Shown piece by piece: positions 1 through 9,182 of a stretch of DNA of 64,000 nt. The stretch is from Jidongwangia harbinensis (lineage in GTDB: Bacteria > Actinomycetota > Actinomycetes > Mycobacteriales > Micromonosporaceae): the NCBI RefSeq assembly GCF_020216025.1, contig NZ_JAIWNC010000025.1, forward strand, positions 111,781 through 175,780, given 5' to 3'. Position 1 is the stretch's first letter. Each line of letters starts with the position of its first letter. The translations under genes and the position numbers were made by a program. The notes beneath the pieces were generated by a model. That model worked only from the letters and a program-made list of their open reading frames with translations, searched no databases and was not told where the DNA came from.

Positions 1-1
1 C

Positions 2-2335
2 CACGGCCGCACGGTGGTGTCGGTCGACGGGGTGGCCGGCCGGGCCGCCCTGCGGGTGGACAACCTGGAGAACCTCCGGGCGGGCCTGACCCGGCTGCGC
101 GACGACGCCGGCATTCTCGGTCAGGGCATCGGGGTGGAGAGCGGCATCCCGGCCCTGCTCGACCGCATCCAGTCCGGGCGGGCGGCGACCCGCGAGATCG
201 TGCCCGTCGTCGCCGTACCGCTGGTGTTGCTCGCCTGCCTGACCATTTTCCTGACGGTCGGCTACGGCACCGAGGGCCGCCGGCCGGAACTGGCCGTGGT
301 GGCGTTGCGGGGGACGCACCGATGGACCCGGTGGTGGCTGGCCACCGGCGAGAGCCTGGTCGCCATCACGGTCGGCGCCGTCGCCGGTTGCCTGGTCGGT
401 CAGCTCCTGGTGAACGCGATGACGGCCTGGTGGTTCCCCGGCGGCGACCGGGCCGCCGGCCTGGATTCCCTGCGGTACGCCCCGATCGCCGCCGGTGCCG
501 CCGTGCTCGCCGCGCTGCTGGCCCAGCGCCGCCAGATGTTCACCCCGGTGGCGGACCTGTTACGCCGATCGTCCGTGCTGGGCGGCGCGGCGCGGGAACT
601 GGCCGCCGAGGGGGTCGTCGTACTGCTCGCGGTGGTCGCCGGTGCGCAACTGCTGCTCTCCGGCGGGGACCTGACCGGTCTCGGCCGGTTCGCTCCGGCG
701 CTGATCGCGCTCGCGCTGGCGGCGCTGGCCGCCCGGGCCCTGCTGCCGCTGGTGACCCGGTACGCCGCCCGGGCCCTGCGCCGCGGCCGGCCGGACGTGG
801 CACTGGCGGCGTTCCCGGTCGCCCGCCGAGCCGGAGCCGGCCGCCTGTTCGCGCTGCTCGTCGGCGCGGTCGCGGTGATCGGCTACGCCGCCTGCGCGGT
901 GGACGTGGCGGCCCAGGGCCGGGCCGTGCAGGCCACGGTCGGCACCGGCGCCGACCGGGTGCTGTCGGTGGAACCGGTCGGGCGGGCCGAGTTGCTGACC
1001 GCGGTGCGCGCGGCCGATCCCGAGGGCACGTACGCGATGGCCGTGGTCTCGCTGCCGGGCGGGCCCGGCGAGCCGCCCGGCCTGGCGGTGGACAGCGTCC
1101 GGTTGGCCCGGGTGGCGAACTGGCCGGCCGGCGCACCCGCGGCTCGGACCACCGCACAGGCCCTGCGCGGATCGGTGCCACCGTCGGTGATTCTGCCCGG
1201 CCGCGACCTCAGTCTGGACGTGACCAGCAGCGGGATCCCCGAGAACAAGCAGCTCTGGATCTCCGCCGCGCTGTCGTCGGTCACCGGCCAGGGCGACGCC
1301 ACGGTAGAGCTCGGCACGCTGGACAACGGCACCAAGCAGTACCGGCAACGCGTGCCGGCCTGCCGGGACGGTTGCCGCCTCAAGGGCATCAGGCTGAGCG
1401 CGGTGGACGGCACGACCGGGCTGACCGGCCGGCTCACCATCACCGGGATCGGGACGATCAACCCGGTCGCCGCGGCGCTGCCGGCCGAGGCGTTGCGCGA
1501 CCCGGCCCGCTGGCGGGTCCCCGACGGCCTCCGGCTGGCCGCCGACCCGCGCGGCCTGCGCGTCGACGTCGACGCGCCGGGCGGGCTGCCCGACGGCGGA
1601 TGGGTCCGGCCGACGGACGCGCCGGTCCCGCTGCCGCTGGTCGCGGCGGGCGGGTTCGCCGGCGCGACCGTCACCGGATTCGACGGCGGCCCGGTGCCGG
1701 TGACCAGGGTGGCCGGGTTGCCCGCGGTGCCCCGGGCCGGCACCGACGCGGTACTGGTGGATCTGGAGTACGCGGACCGGCTCGCGGTCAAGCTCGGGCA
1801 GACCGCGGAGCCGCAGGTGTGGCTGTCCGCGGACGCCCCCGCGGACATCCGGGACCGGCTGGCCGCCCGGGGCCTGGTGGTGGCCCGCGACGTGCGCGCC
1901 GATCAGGTGCGCCGCCAGCTCGACCAGCAGGGCCCGGCGCTCGCCCTCGGCTTCTTCGTGCTGGCCGGCGCGCTGGCGGCGGCCCTGGCCGCGGGCGCAC
2001 TGATCATGGTCGCCGCGGTCGACCGCGGTCGCCGGGTCACCGACCTGACCGCGTTGCGGGTGCAGGGCCTGAGCCGGCGCGCGGTGGCGCGGGCGACGCT
2101 GTGGACGTACCCGGTGCTGGCGGCCGCGGCCGTGCTCGCCGGGCTGCCGATCACGGCGCTGCTGTGGTGGATCACCGGGTGGACGCTGCCCCTCGCCGGC
2201 CTGGACCCGCCGCCGCTGCCCTTTCCGGGCTGGCCGCGGGTGCCGGTGATGGCCGGGGTGGCCCTGCTGGTGTTCCTGGCGCTGGCGGCGGTCGCGTACG
2301 CGGCCGGCCGGCGGATCCGGCGGGAGGTCCGGTAA
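2..2335 (+). CDS. FtsX-like ABC transporter permease (N terminus outside window)
   Basis: Integral membrane permease of the FtsX/MacB-like ABC family, which couples a cytoplasmic ATPase to extracytoplasmic work such as lipoprotein or peptide handling. The frame is open at the left edge, so the true start lies upstream; a GTG at 14 is only the first in-frame start codon visible. Hydrophobic segments lie about 60-85, 115-140, 160-175, 200-215 and 225-250 residues after that GTG, followed by a segment near 280-300. A long non-membrane region with beta-rich character (about 305-625) is the expected extracytoplasmic domain. Three more helices near the C terminus (LALGFFVLAGAL, TLWTYPVLAAAA, VPVMAGVALLVF) complete the fold. 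The partner ATPase is not in the window. Convergent with the PASTA gene, 6 bp away. Confidence 0.85.
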   Translation, partial: HGRTVVSVDGVAGRAALRVDNLENLRAGLTRLRDDAGILGQGIGVESGIPALLDRIQSGRAATREIVPVVAVPLVLLACLTIFLTVGYGTEGRRPELAVVALRGTHRWTRWWLATGESLVAITVGAVAGCLVGQLLVNAMTAWWFPGGDRAAGLDSLRYAPIAAGAAVLAALLAQRRQMFTPVADLLRRSSVLGGAARELAAEGVVVLLAVVAGAQLLLSGGDLTGLGRFAPALIALALAALAARALLPLVTRYAARALRRGRPDVALAAFPVARRAGAGRLFALLVGAVAVIGYAACAVDVAAQGRAVQATVGTGADRVLSVEPVGRAELLTAVRAADPEGTYAMAVVSLPGGPGEPPGLAVDSVRLARVANWPAGAPAARTTAQALRGSVPPSVILPGRDLSLDVTSSGIPENKQLWISAALSSVTGQGDATVELGTLDNGTKQYRQRVPACRDGCRLKGIRLSAVDGTTGLTGRLTITGIGTINPVAAALPAEALRDPARWRVPDGLRLAADPRGLRVDVDAPGGLPDGGWVRPTDAPVPLPLVAAGGFAGATVTGFDGGPVPVTRVAGLPAVPRAGTDAVLVDLEYADRLAVKLGQTAEPQVWLSADAPADIRDRLAARGLVVARDVRADQVRRQLDQQGPALALGFFVLAGALAAALAAGALIMVAAVDRGRRVTDLTALRVQGLSRRAVARATLWTYPVLAAAAVLAGLPITALLWWITGWTLPLAGLDPPPLPFPGWPRVPVMAGVALLVFLALAAVAYAAGRRIRREVR

Positions 2336-2341
2336 GGACGG

Positions 2342-2674
2342 TCAGGCCGGGTCGGCGGCGGCGCGGTCCTCCCGGGTCGGCGGGACCGGCCGGCGCGGCT
2401 CGCGCACGCCGCCGTCGCCGCCCGGGCCGGCGGTCCGCACCACGACCACCGAGCCCCGCCGGGTCACCACTCCGGGCTCCGGCCGCTGGCGGACGACCGG
2501 ACCCTGCAGTTCGGCCGGCGATGCGGCGTCGCCGTCGGGACCCAGCACCCGCAGGCCGGCCCGCTCACCCAGCCCGGCCGCCTCGGGCGCGGTCAGCCCC
2601 AGCAGGTCCGGAACGACCACGGTGTCCAACCGTGCCGTCCGGGTCTGCTGTGCCTTCGCCCGGCCCCGCCCCAT
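2342..2674 (-). CDS. Small PASTA-domain protein
   Basis: A 110-residue protein with one PASTA-like domain: VVVPDLLGLTAPEAAGLGE matches the opening of PASTA repeats (V-P-x-L-x-G-x-x-x-x-x-A), and the later QRPEPGVVTRRGSVVVV matches the closing strand. PASTA domains in PknB-type kinases and penicillin-binding proteins bind muropeptides, but this copy has no kinase or transpeptidase domain, no signal peptide and no membrane helix, so it is probably cytoplasmic and its ligand is unknown. The C-terminal 30 residues are charged and look disordered. It is divergent from the aldo/keto reductase across about 100 bp and convergent with the FtsX gene. Confidence 0.75.
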   Translation of the reverse strand: MGRGRAKAQQTRTARLDTVVVPDLLGLTAPEAAGLGERAGLRVLGPDGDAASPAELQGPVVRQRPEPGVVTRRGSVVVVRTAGPGGDGGVREPRRPVPPTREDRAAADPA

Positions 2675-2777
2675 CGTCCGAGGCTAACACCGCGCCGGCC
2701 GAGGCAGCTCCCGGCGATCGGCGGCGGCGGGTGCGAGGATGGGACGGCCACTCGGCCGGCCGACGGAGGTCAACAGC

Positions 2778-3764
2778 ATGGAGATCCGCACGCTGGGACA
2801 GGGACTGCGGGTGTCGGCGCTCGGTCTGGGCTGCATGGGGATGAGCCAGAGCTACGGGCCCAACCCGGGCGACCGGGACGCGATGATCGGTGTCCTGCGC
2901 GGCGCGGTGGAGCAGGGTGTCACGTTCTTCGACACCGCCGAGGTCTACGGTCCGTACGTCAACGAGGAACTCGTCGGCGAGGCCCTGGAGCCGCTGCGCG
3001 ACCGGGTGGTCATCGCCACCAAGTTCGGCTGGGACGTCCGGGACGGCCGGTCCGTCGGCCTGGACAGCCGGCCGGAGCAGATCCGGCGGGTGGCGGACGC
3101 TTCGCTGCGGCGCCTGCGGGTCGACCGGATCGACCTGTTCTACCAGCACCGGGTCGATCCCGCCGTGCCGATCGAGGACGTCGCCGGGACCGTCGCCGAA
3201 CTGGTCCGGGCCGGCAAGGTCGCCCACTTCGGCCTGTCCGAGGCGGGCGCCGGGACGATCCGCCGCGCGCACGCCGTCCATCCGGTCACCGCGCTGCAGA
3301 GCGAGTACTCGCTGTGGACCCGCGACATCGAGGCCGAGATCCTGCCGGCGCTCGACGAACTCGGCATCGGGCTGGTGCCGTTCAGCCCGCTGGGCAAGGG
3401 CTTTCTCACCGGCACCGTGGACACCGCCACCGAGTTCGGCGCCGACGACATCCGCGCCACGATTCCGCGCTTCACCGCGGAGAACCGGGCGGCCAACCAG
3501 GCGCTCATCGACCTGGTGGCGCGGGTGGCCGGGGCGCACGACGCCACCCCGGCGCAGGTCGCCCTCGCCTGGCTGCTGGCCCGCCGGCCGTCGATCGTGC
3601 CGATCCCCGGCACCCGGCGGCGGGAACGCCTCGCCGAGAACATCGGCGCCGCCCGGCTCCGGCTGCCCGCCGCCGACCTCGCCGAACTCGACGAGGCGGC
3701 GACGCGGCTGGGCGTGGCCGGTGCCCGCTACAACGAGGCCATGCAGAGCCTGACCGAGCGGTGA
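2778..3764 (+). CDS. Aldo/keto reductase
   Basis: NADPH-dependent aldo/keto reductase of 328 residues, the usual family length, with a TIM-barrel fold and no export signal. The catalytic tetrad can be read directly: Asp52 and Tyr57 in FFDTAEVYG, Lys82 in ATKFGW and His124 in YQHRVDP. The cofactor-binding end is visible as VPFSPLGKG and IPGTRR near residues 205-285. It resembles the YajO/AKR13-type reductases that act on aldehydes and ketones of unknown physiological identity. I chose the ATG at 2778 because a GGAGG-like site sits 8-12 bases upstream; an earlier in-frame ATG at 2739 lacks one. The gene stands alone, convergent with the following secreted-protein gene. Confidence 0.93.
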   Translation: MEIRTLGQGLRVSALGLGCMGMSQSYGPNPGDRDAMIGVLRGAVEQGVTFFDTAEVYGPYVNEELVGEALEPLRDRVVIATKFGWDVRDGRSVGLDSRPEQIRRVADASLRRLRVDRIDLFYQHRVDPAVPIEDVAGTVAELVRAGKVAHFGLSEAGAGTIRRAHAVHPVTALQSEYSLWTRDIEAEILPALDELGIGLVPFSPLGKGFLTGTVDTATEFGADDIRATIPRFTAENRAANQALIDLVARVAGAHDATPAQVALAWLLARRPSIVPIPGTRRRERLAENIGAARLRLPAADLAELDEAATRLGVAGARYNEAMQSLTER

Positions 3765-3774
3765 GAACGGGCCG

Positions 3775-5301
3775 CTAACCGGCCAGGATGCGCGCCTCGG
3801 CCTGACCGCTGGCGGTGCCCGACTTCTGCACCACCACGAGATCCGGCCGCTGGTCGCCGTTCCAGTTCGCGGTGGACACGTCGTACCGGTCGTCGGTGGG
3901 CCCCAGCGCCGTACGGGCCTGCAGCAGGTAGCGCCGGAACTTCGACGCGCCGTCCAGGACCCGCACCTCGGTCTGCCGGCTCGCCGTGCCGGACTTCTGC
4001 ACCGCCACCAGGTCCAGCCGGCCGTCCGCGTTCCAGTCCGCCACCGAGTACGCGAAGCGGTGGTCCGTCGGCCCGAGCTTGGTGCCGGTCTCCACCAGGT
4101 ACCGCTGGAAGCCGGACGCGCCGTCCACCACCCGCACCTCGGTGCGCCGGCTCTGGGTGCCGGACTTCTGCACCGCCACCAGGTCCAGCCGGCCGTCCGC
4201 GTTCCAGTCCGCCACCGAGAATGCGTAGCGGTGGTCGGTCAGGCCGAGCACGGTGTGGGTCTCCAGCAGGTAGCGCTGGAAGCCGGACGCGCCGTCCACC
4301 ACCCGCAGTTCGGTCCGGCCGCTGGCGGTGCCGGACCGCTGCGTCACCACCAGGTCCAGCCGGCTGTCGCCGTTCCAGTCGGCCAGCGCGAACGCGTGCC
4401 GGTCGTCGGTCGGCGCCAGCGCGGTGCCGGTGTGCAGCAGCAGGCGCTTGAAGTTCGTCATCCCGTCCAGGATGTAGAGCTCGGTGCGGCCGCTGCGGGT
4501 GCCGGAACGTTGCACCACCACCAGGTCGGGGCGGCGGTCGCCGTTCCAGTCGGCCGTCGACACGTCGTGCCGGGCGTCGGCCGGGCCCTGCCCGGTCCCG
4601 GTCACCAGCAGCGAGCGCTGGAACGGCCCGGTCGCCTTCGCCGGTGTCGTCGGCGCCGCGTTCGGCACCGACGGGGTGGCGACGGGGTTGGCCTCCTGCG
4701 CCCACAGCCGGTTCACGACGAGTTGGGCGTCGTGTGCCTCCGGCTGGTACGCCGCCGGGAAGGCCGAACCCTGGACCCGCTGGCAGACCGGTCCCACCTC
4801 GGCGGTCCGCCAGCCGTCGCCCGGGAACTTGCGGATCATCGCGTCCAGGAACTTGCCGGTCGCGTAGCCGGGATCGACGACCTGCTCGGGCCGGCCCCAG
4901 CCCATCGACGGGCGCTGCTGGAAGAGGCCGAGGCTGTCGTGGTCGACGGCGACGACGTAGTTGTGCAGGGTGCTCTCGGCGATCGCCGTGGTCACCGCGA
5001 TCATGGCCGCCCGCTGGTCCAGCCCGCGGGCCCGCACGGCGTCCACGATCGCCCGCGCGCACGAGATGTTGTAACCGGTCACGGCGGAACCGAGCCGCCG
5101 GCCGTTCATCACCGGCCGCAGCGCCGTCGCGATCGACTTGTCGGCCGCCGAGACGCCACCGGGCTGGCACGGCACGGTCCGGATCGCCGACGCGGCCACC
5201 CTGGTCCGCACCGCGTCCACGGGAACGCCGGCCTGCGCCGGAACGGCGAGGAGAAGGGAGCCGGCAACGAACGTCACGGTCGTCAGAACGGTGCGTCTCA
5301 C
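3775..5301 (-). CDS. Secreted protein: lysozyme-fold N domain plus FG-GAP/VCBS repeats
   Basis: Predicted 508-residue exported protein. A Sec signal peptide (RRTVLTTVTF...VPAQA) covers about residues 1-26. Residues 50-210 carry the actinobacterial lysozyme/transglycosylase-like signature, with AIAESTLHNY (candidate catalytic Glu in AES) and DSLGLFQQRPSMGWG. From about 230 to the end run five or six repeats of about 55 residues with the core DWNADGRLDLVAVQKSGT, typical FG-GAP/VCBS blades with Ca-binding D-x-[DN]-x-D-x-R-x-D loops, which likely form a beta-propeller. A wall-acting enzyme domain with an adhesive propeller is the simplest reading. The GTG at 5301 is preferred because AAGGGA lies 6 bases upstream and it begins exactly at the signal peptide. 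Confidence 0.85.
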   Translation of the reverse strand: MRRTVLTTVTFVAGSLLLAVPAQAGVPVDAVRTRVAASAIRTVPCQPGGVSAADKSIATALRPVMNGRRLGSAVTGYNISCARAIVDAVRARGLDQRAAMIAVTTAIAESTLHNYVVAVDHDSLGLFQQRPSMGWGRPEQVVDPGYATGKFLDAMIRKFPGDGWRTAEVGPVCQRVQGSAFPAAYQPEAHDAQLVVNRLWAQEANPVATPSVPNAAPTTPAKATGPFQRSLLVTGTGQGPADARHDVSTADWNGDRRPDLVVVQRSGTRSGRTELYILDGMTNFKRLLLHTGTALAPTDDRHAFALADWNGDSRLDLVVTQRSGTASGRTELRVVDGASGFQRYLLETHTVLGLTDHRYAFSVADWNADGRLDLVAVQKSGTQSRRTEVRVVDGASGFQRYLVETGTKLGPTDHRFAYSVADWNADGRLDLVAVQKSGTASRQTEVRVLDGASKFRRYLLQARTALGPTDDRYDVSTANWNGDQRPDLVVVQKSGTASGQAEARILAG

Positions 5302-5477
5302 GACGCATCCCTTGGTGCCATGTGATCGATCTCCCCGAATGCCGCTCCGCGCTGCCCCGAATCTGCCACATGTCGCTCCGGTGGGAAAGTCGATTCGGCT
5401 GGCAGCTGCCTGAGAAGTCGCCGATCGCGGCCGAACGCGCAGCGCGCACACAGTGGACACGGTGGCCGGCCGCCCGG

Positions 5478-6497
5478 TCAGGCGGACTCGCGGACGATCA
5501 GCTCGGGCCGGTACACCTGCCGGCGGCCGCCCGGCGGTGTGCGATGGTCCGACTCGGCCAGCAACAAACCGGCGGCGGCCCGCCCGAGGTCGTACATCGG
5601 CTGCCGGACCGTGGTCAGCGACGTGGCGAGCTCGGCGGCGAACGGCACGTCGTCGTACCCGACCACGGCGATGTCGTCCGGCACCCTGATGCCGCGCCTG
5701 CGGAGAAGCCGCATCACACCCAGGGCCACCAGGTCACTGACGCACATGATGGCGGTCGGTGGCGCCGGCAGGGTGAGCACCTGATCCAGCGTCGACTCGG
5801 CCTGGTCGGTACCGGCCCGCGGCAGCACCACCTCGAACAGGTGCTGCGACGGCTCCAGTCCGGCCCGGCGCAGCGCCCGTTGCGCCCCGCGACTGCGGGC
5901 CGCGCACTGCGGGGTGCGCAGCGGCCCGTTCAGGAAGAGGATCCGTCGATGTCCCCGGCCGACCAGGTGCGAGGCGGCCAGTTCGCCGCCTAGCTCGTCA
6001 TCGATCGAGACCGAGCAGATTTCCTCGGCCGGGCTCGGGCAGTCCATCAGGACCACGGGTACGCCGCGGCGCTGGATGGCGAGCAGCGGCTCGACGTCCA
6101 CCTGGACCGGGGTCACCAGCATGCCGCGTACGCCGTGCTCCTCGAGCATCTGCAGGTAGCGGGTCTCGCGCTCCGGGCGCTGGTCGGAGCTGCACAGAAT
6201 GAGCATGCACTCCGCCTCGGCGAGGCGGTCCTCGATCCCGCGGGCGGCCTCGGTGAAGAACGGGTTGGCGATGTCCAGGATCACGGCGCCGACCGTGCTG
6301 GCACGTCCTTCCCGCAATTGGCGGGCCAGCCCGTTACGGACGAAGCCGAGTTCCTGCATGACCCGCTCGACGCGTTCACGGGTCTCGTCGGCCACCAGGC
6401 CCGGGCTGTTGAGCACGTTGGAAACCGTGCCGACCGCGACACCGGCCGCCGCGGCGACCTCGCGAATGCCGTTTCGACGGCGTACCGGTGCTGGCAT
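5478..6497 (-). CDS. LacI-family transcriptional regulator
   Basis: A 339-residue LacI/GalR repressor. The N-terminal helix-turn-helix is clear (IREVAAAAGVAVGTVSNVLN, residues 11-30), followed by the hinge helix NGLARQLREG and a periplasmic-binding-protein-like effector domain (AVILDIANPFF; DDVPFAAELATSLTTVRQP). Family members bind sugars. It is divergent from the rhamnogalacturonan lyase gene, with several palindromes in the 284-bp gap, so it probably controls that gene and itself in response to a pectin-derived saccharide. That ligand assignment is inference from position only. Confidence 0.93.
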   Translation of the reverse strand: MPAPVRRRNGIREVAAAAGVAVGTVSNVLNSPGLVADETRERVERVMQELGFVRNGLARQLREGRASTVGAVILDIANPFFTEAARGIEDRLAEAECMLILCSSDQRPERETRYLQMLEEHGVRGMLVTPVQVDVEPLLAIQRRGVPVVLMDCPSPAEEICSVSIDDELGGELAASHLVGRGHRRILFLNGPLRTPQCAARSRGAQRALRRAGLEPSQHLFEVVLPRAGTDQAESTLDQVLTLPAPPTAIMCVSDLVALGVMRLLRRRGIRVPDDIAVVGYDDVPFAAELATSLTTVRQPMYDLGRAAAGLLLAESDHRTPPGGRRQVYRPELIVRESA

Positions 6498-6532
6498 CGA
6501 TGGTCACTATAGCCCGGTGCGGAAGACTTGAA

Positions 6533-6544
6533 TCCATCGATGGA
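6533..6544. promoter_or_regulatory. Palindrome with LacI-type CG centre
   Basis: The 12-bp perfect palindrome TCCATCGATGGA lies 36 bp upstream of the LacI start codon in the divergent gap before the rhamnogalacturonan lyase. LacI-family operators are commonly palindromes centred on CG, which this is. It is a reasonable autoregulatory operator, but binding is not shown by sequence alone. Confidence 0.5.
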
Positions 6545-6656
6545 CTTCAGTACGGTGGGGAACGCGCCAGCCATGGGCACCGACCTCTGGGTCGGCGGCA
6601 TGGGCGTTCCGTCTCCGCTGTTCGAGCAACAGCGGGGGTTCTTGGCGCCGCGGCAT

Positions 6657-6668
6657 TGAAAGCTTTCA
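6657..6668. promoter_or_regulatory. GAAA-N2-TTTC palindrome upstream of rhamnogalacturonan lyase
   Basis: The 12-bp perfect palindrome TGAAAGCTTTCA lies 114 bp upstream of the lyase ATG. Its core GAAA-N2-TTTC recurs upstream of the GH11 xylanase at 63559-63568. GAAA...TTTC boxes have been described upstream of actinomycete xylanase genes, so this may be an operator for a polysaccharide-utilisation regulator. Confidence 0.5.
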
Positions 6669-6739
6669 GCCACGCGAGCTTCGCGGCGCAGCGATCCCCC
6701 TTTCGAGCCGAGGGCGTGATCGACCGATCCACACCGCAT

Positions 6740-6756
6740 GCCTCCGTGACGGAGGC
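6740..6756. promoter_or_regulatory. 8+8 bp inverted repeat in lyase leader
   Basis: GCCTCCGT and ACGGAGGC flank a single G, giving a 17-bp near-perfect dyad ending 25 bp before the lyase ATG. It could be an operator, or an mRNA hairpin just ahead of the GGAG ribosome-binding site. Nothing distinguishes these in the sequence. Confidence 0.4.
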
Positions 6757-6781
6757 AGCTCCGCCATGCATTGGAGTAGGA

Positions 6782-9019
6782 ATGTTCCCTCGATCGAGGT
6801 GGCGCGTTGCGCTGCTGTCCACCACCCTTGCCGCCGGAGTCGCCGGCGCCGGCGTCCTCACCGCGGTGGCCGCCGGCGCGGCTGCCGCCGGGTGCCGAGT
6901 CGACTACACGGTCACGAATCAGTGGCCGGGCGGCTTCGGCGCCGGCGTCACGCTCACGAACCTCGGCGATCCGGTCGACGGCTGGTCGGTCACCTGGGCG
7001 TACGACGCCGGCCAGACCGTCACGCAGGCGTGGGAGGCAAGTGTCACGCAGAGCGGAAGCCAGGTCACGGCGCGGAATGTCGGCCACAACGCCGGCCTCG
7101 CGACGAATGCCCGGGTGGCATTCGGTTTCAACGGCTCCTGGGCCGGCAGCAACCCGGCGCCGAACGGCTTCGCCCTGAACGGTACGGCCTGCACCGGGCA
7201 GGCGGCGCCGCCCACCGGCGAGCCCTCGCCGTCGGATCCGCCGCCCTCCGGCCCGCCCCCGTCCGAACCGCCGACGCCGCCATCGGGATCCGGACGGCAG
7301 CTGGAGGACCTCAACCGCGGGCTGGTCAGCGTCCGCTCCGGAGCCGGGAATCTGCTCTCCTGGCGGCTGCTCGGCACCGAACCCGCCACCATCGGCTTCA
7401 ACGTGTACCGGGGCGCCACCCGGGTGAACTCCGCGCCGATCACGAACTCCACGAACCTCCTGGACGATGGCGCACCCGCCGACGCGTCGTACACCGTGCG
7501 TGCCGTCGTCGACGGTGTGGAGCAGGTCCCCTCCGAACCGTCGCTGCGCTTCGCCGGGGGCACCTACCTCGACGTGCCGATCTCGCGGCCGGGCGGCAGT
7601 TACACGGCCGGCGACGCCAGCGTGGGCGACGTCGACGGCGACGGCCAGTACGAGCTCTTCTTGAAGTGGGATCCGGCCGACCAGAAGGACAACTCGCAGT
7701 CGGGTACCACCAGCAACGTCTACCTCGATGCGTACCGTCTCGACGGCACCCGCCTGTGGCGCGTCGACCTGGGCCGCAACATCCGGGCCGGCGCCCACTA
7801 CACCCAGTTCCAGGTGTACGACTATGACGGCGACGGCCGGGCCGAGATGGCGGTCAAGACCGGTGACGGTACCGTCTCCGGCACCGGACAGGTGATCGGT
7901 GACCGCAACGCCGACCACCGCAACTCGTCCGGCTACATCATCACCGGGCCGGAGTACCTGACCATGTTCAACGGGCTCACCGGCGCCGCCATGTCGACGG
8001 TGGCGTTCGAGCCGGCCCGGGGCAACATCAGCGACTGGGGGGACAACTACGGCAACCGCGGCGACCGGTTCCTGTCCGGTACGGCCTACCTGGACGGCCG
8101 GCGTCCGACCGTCGTCATGGGTCGCGGCTACTACGCCCGGAGCGCGATCGCGGCGTGGGACTTCCGGGACGGCGCCCTGCGGCTGCGCTGGAAATTCGAC
8201 TCCCGCACCGCCGGCAGCCAGTGGACCGGCCGCGGCACCCACTCATTGTCCATCGCCGACGTCGACCGCAACGGCACCGACGAGATCATCTACGGCGGCA
8301 TGACCGTCAACGCCAACGGCACCGGCCGGTACGCGACTCATCCGCACGGCGATGCCCTGCACGTCAGCGACTTCGTACCGAGCCGTCCGGGCCAGGAGAT
8401 CTGGCAGATCCACGAGAGCGGCGGCACCGCGGCCACCCTCCGCGACGCCAACAACGGCGCGACCATCTTCCAGCGGGCCAACACCTGTGGCTGCGAGGGT
8501 CCCGCCCGCGGGGCCGCCGGTGACATTCACGCGGGCAGCCCCGGCGGCGAGTTCTGGGGTGTCGGAACCGGCTTGACCAGCCTGTTCAACGGCTCCGGCG
8601 GCAACGCCGGGCGCAGTCCCGGCACCGCCAACTTCCTGGCCTGGTGGGACGCCGACCCGGTACGGGAACTGTTGGACGGCAACCACGTCGACAAGTACGG
8701 CACCGGCGGGAACACCCGCCTACTCACCGGCTCCGGCGCCCACTCCGTCAACGGCACGAAGGCCACTCCGTCGCTGTCCGGTGATCTCTTCGGGGACTGG
8801 CGCGAAGAAATCATCCTGCCCCGCGACGACAACGCCGCGCTGCGCATCTACGCCACTCCCACCCCGACCACCCGGCGGATCCACACCCTGCTGCACGACG
8901 CCCAGTACCGGGTGGCCGTCGCCTGGCAGAACACCGCCTACAACCAGCCGCCGCACCCGAGCTTCTTCCTCGGCGACGGCATGACCACACCGCCGCAACC
9001 GAACATCTACCTGCGCTGA
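6782..9019 (+). CDS. Secreted CBM2-rhamnogalacturonan lyase (PL11)
   Basis: A 745-residue exported pectinolytic enzyme. Residues 1-37 are a signal peptide (RWRVALLSTTLAAGVAGAG...AAAAG). Residues about 38-140 are a family-2 carbohydrate-binding module, with the typical WPGGFGAGVTLTNLG, DGWSVTWAY and FGFNGSW motifs and paired cysteines at its ends. A Pro/Ser linker (about 141-172) leads into a PL11 domain (QLEDLNRGLVSVRS to the C terminus) with the family's Ca-binding D-x-D-G-D-G-x-x-E loops (GDVDGDGQYELFLKWDP; YDYDGDGRAEMAVKTGDGT). PL11 enzymes cleave the rhamnogalacturonan-I backbone by beta-elimination. The ATG at 6782 is preceded by GGAGTAGG and opens the signal peptide. A strong hairpin follows the stop. 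Confidence 0.94.
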   Translation: MFPRSRWRVALLSTTLAAGVAGAGVLTAVAAGAAAAGCRVDYTVTNQWPGGFGAGVTLTNLGDPVDGWSVTWAYDAGQTVTQAWEASVTQSGSQVTARNVGHNAGLATNARVAFGFNGSWAGSNPAPNGFALNGTACTGQAAPPTGEPSPSDPPPSGPPPSEPPTPPSGSGRQLEDLNRGLVSVRSGAGNLLSWRLLGTEPATIGFNVYRGATRVNSAPITNSTNLLDDGAPADASYTVRAVVDGVEQVPSEPSLRFAGGTYLDVPISRPGGSYTAGDASVGDVDGDGQYELFLKWDPADQKDNSQSGTTSNVYLDAYRLDGTRLWRVDLGRNIRAGAHYTQFQVYDYDGDGRAEMAVKTGDGTVSGTGQVIGDRNADHRNSSGYIITGPEYLTMFNGLTGAAMSTVAFEPARGNISDWGDNYGNRGDRFLSGTAYLDGRRPTVVMGRGYYARSAIAAWDFRDGALRLRWKFDSRTAGSQWTGRGTHSLSIADVDRNGTDEIIYGGMTVNANGTGRYATHPHGDALHVSDFVPSRPGQEIWQIHESGGTAATLRDANNGATIFQRANTCGCEGPARGAAGDIHAGSPGGEFWGVGTGLTSLFNGSGGNAGRSPGTANFLAWWDADPVRELLDGNHVDKYGTGGNTRLLTGSGAHSVNGTKATPSLSGDLFGDWREEIILPRDDNAALRIYATPTPTTRRIHTLLHDAQYRVAVAWQNTAYNQPPHPSFFLGDGMTTPPQPNIYLR

Positions 9020-9030
9020 ACCTCGGTACC

Positions 9031-9076
9031 CCGGGAGCGGCTGCCCGCCGCATCGGGTGGCGACAGCCGCTCCCGG
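9031..9076 (+). terminator. Hairpin after the rhamnogalacturonan lyase gene
   Basis: Perfect 13-bp arms (9031-9043 CCGGGAGCGGCTG; 9064-9076) enclose a 20-nt loop and are followed by ATTT, 11 bp after the stop codon. The T tract is short, as is usual in high-GC actinomycetes. Confidence 0.75.
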
Positions 9077-9182
9077 ATTTCCGCGCCCGCGGCTGCCCAC
9101 GTGGCCGGGGTGCCGTCCCGGCCGGTCGTAGGAGACCGGTAGTCCGTCCGGGAGCCACCCCGATGCCGCGCCGTACCGGTGC

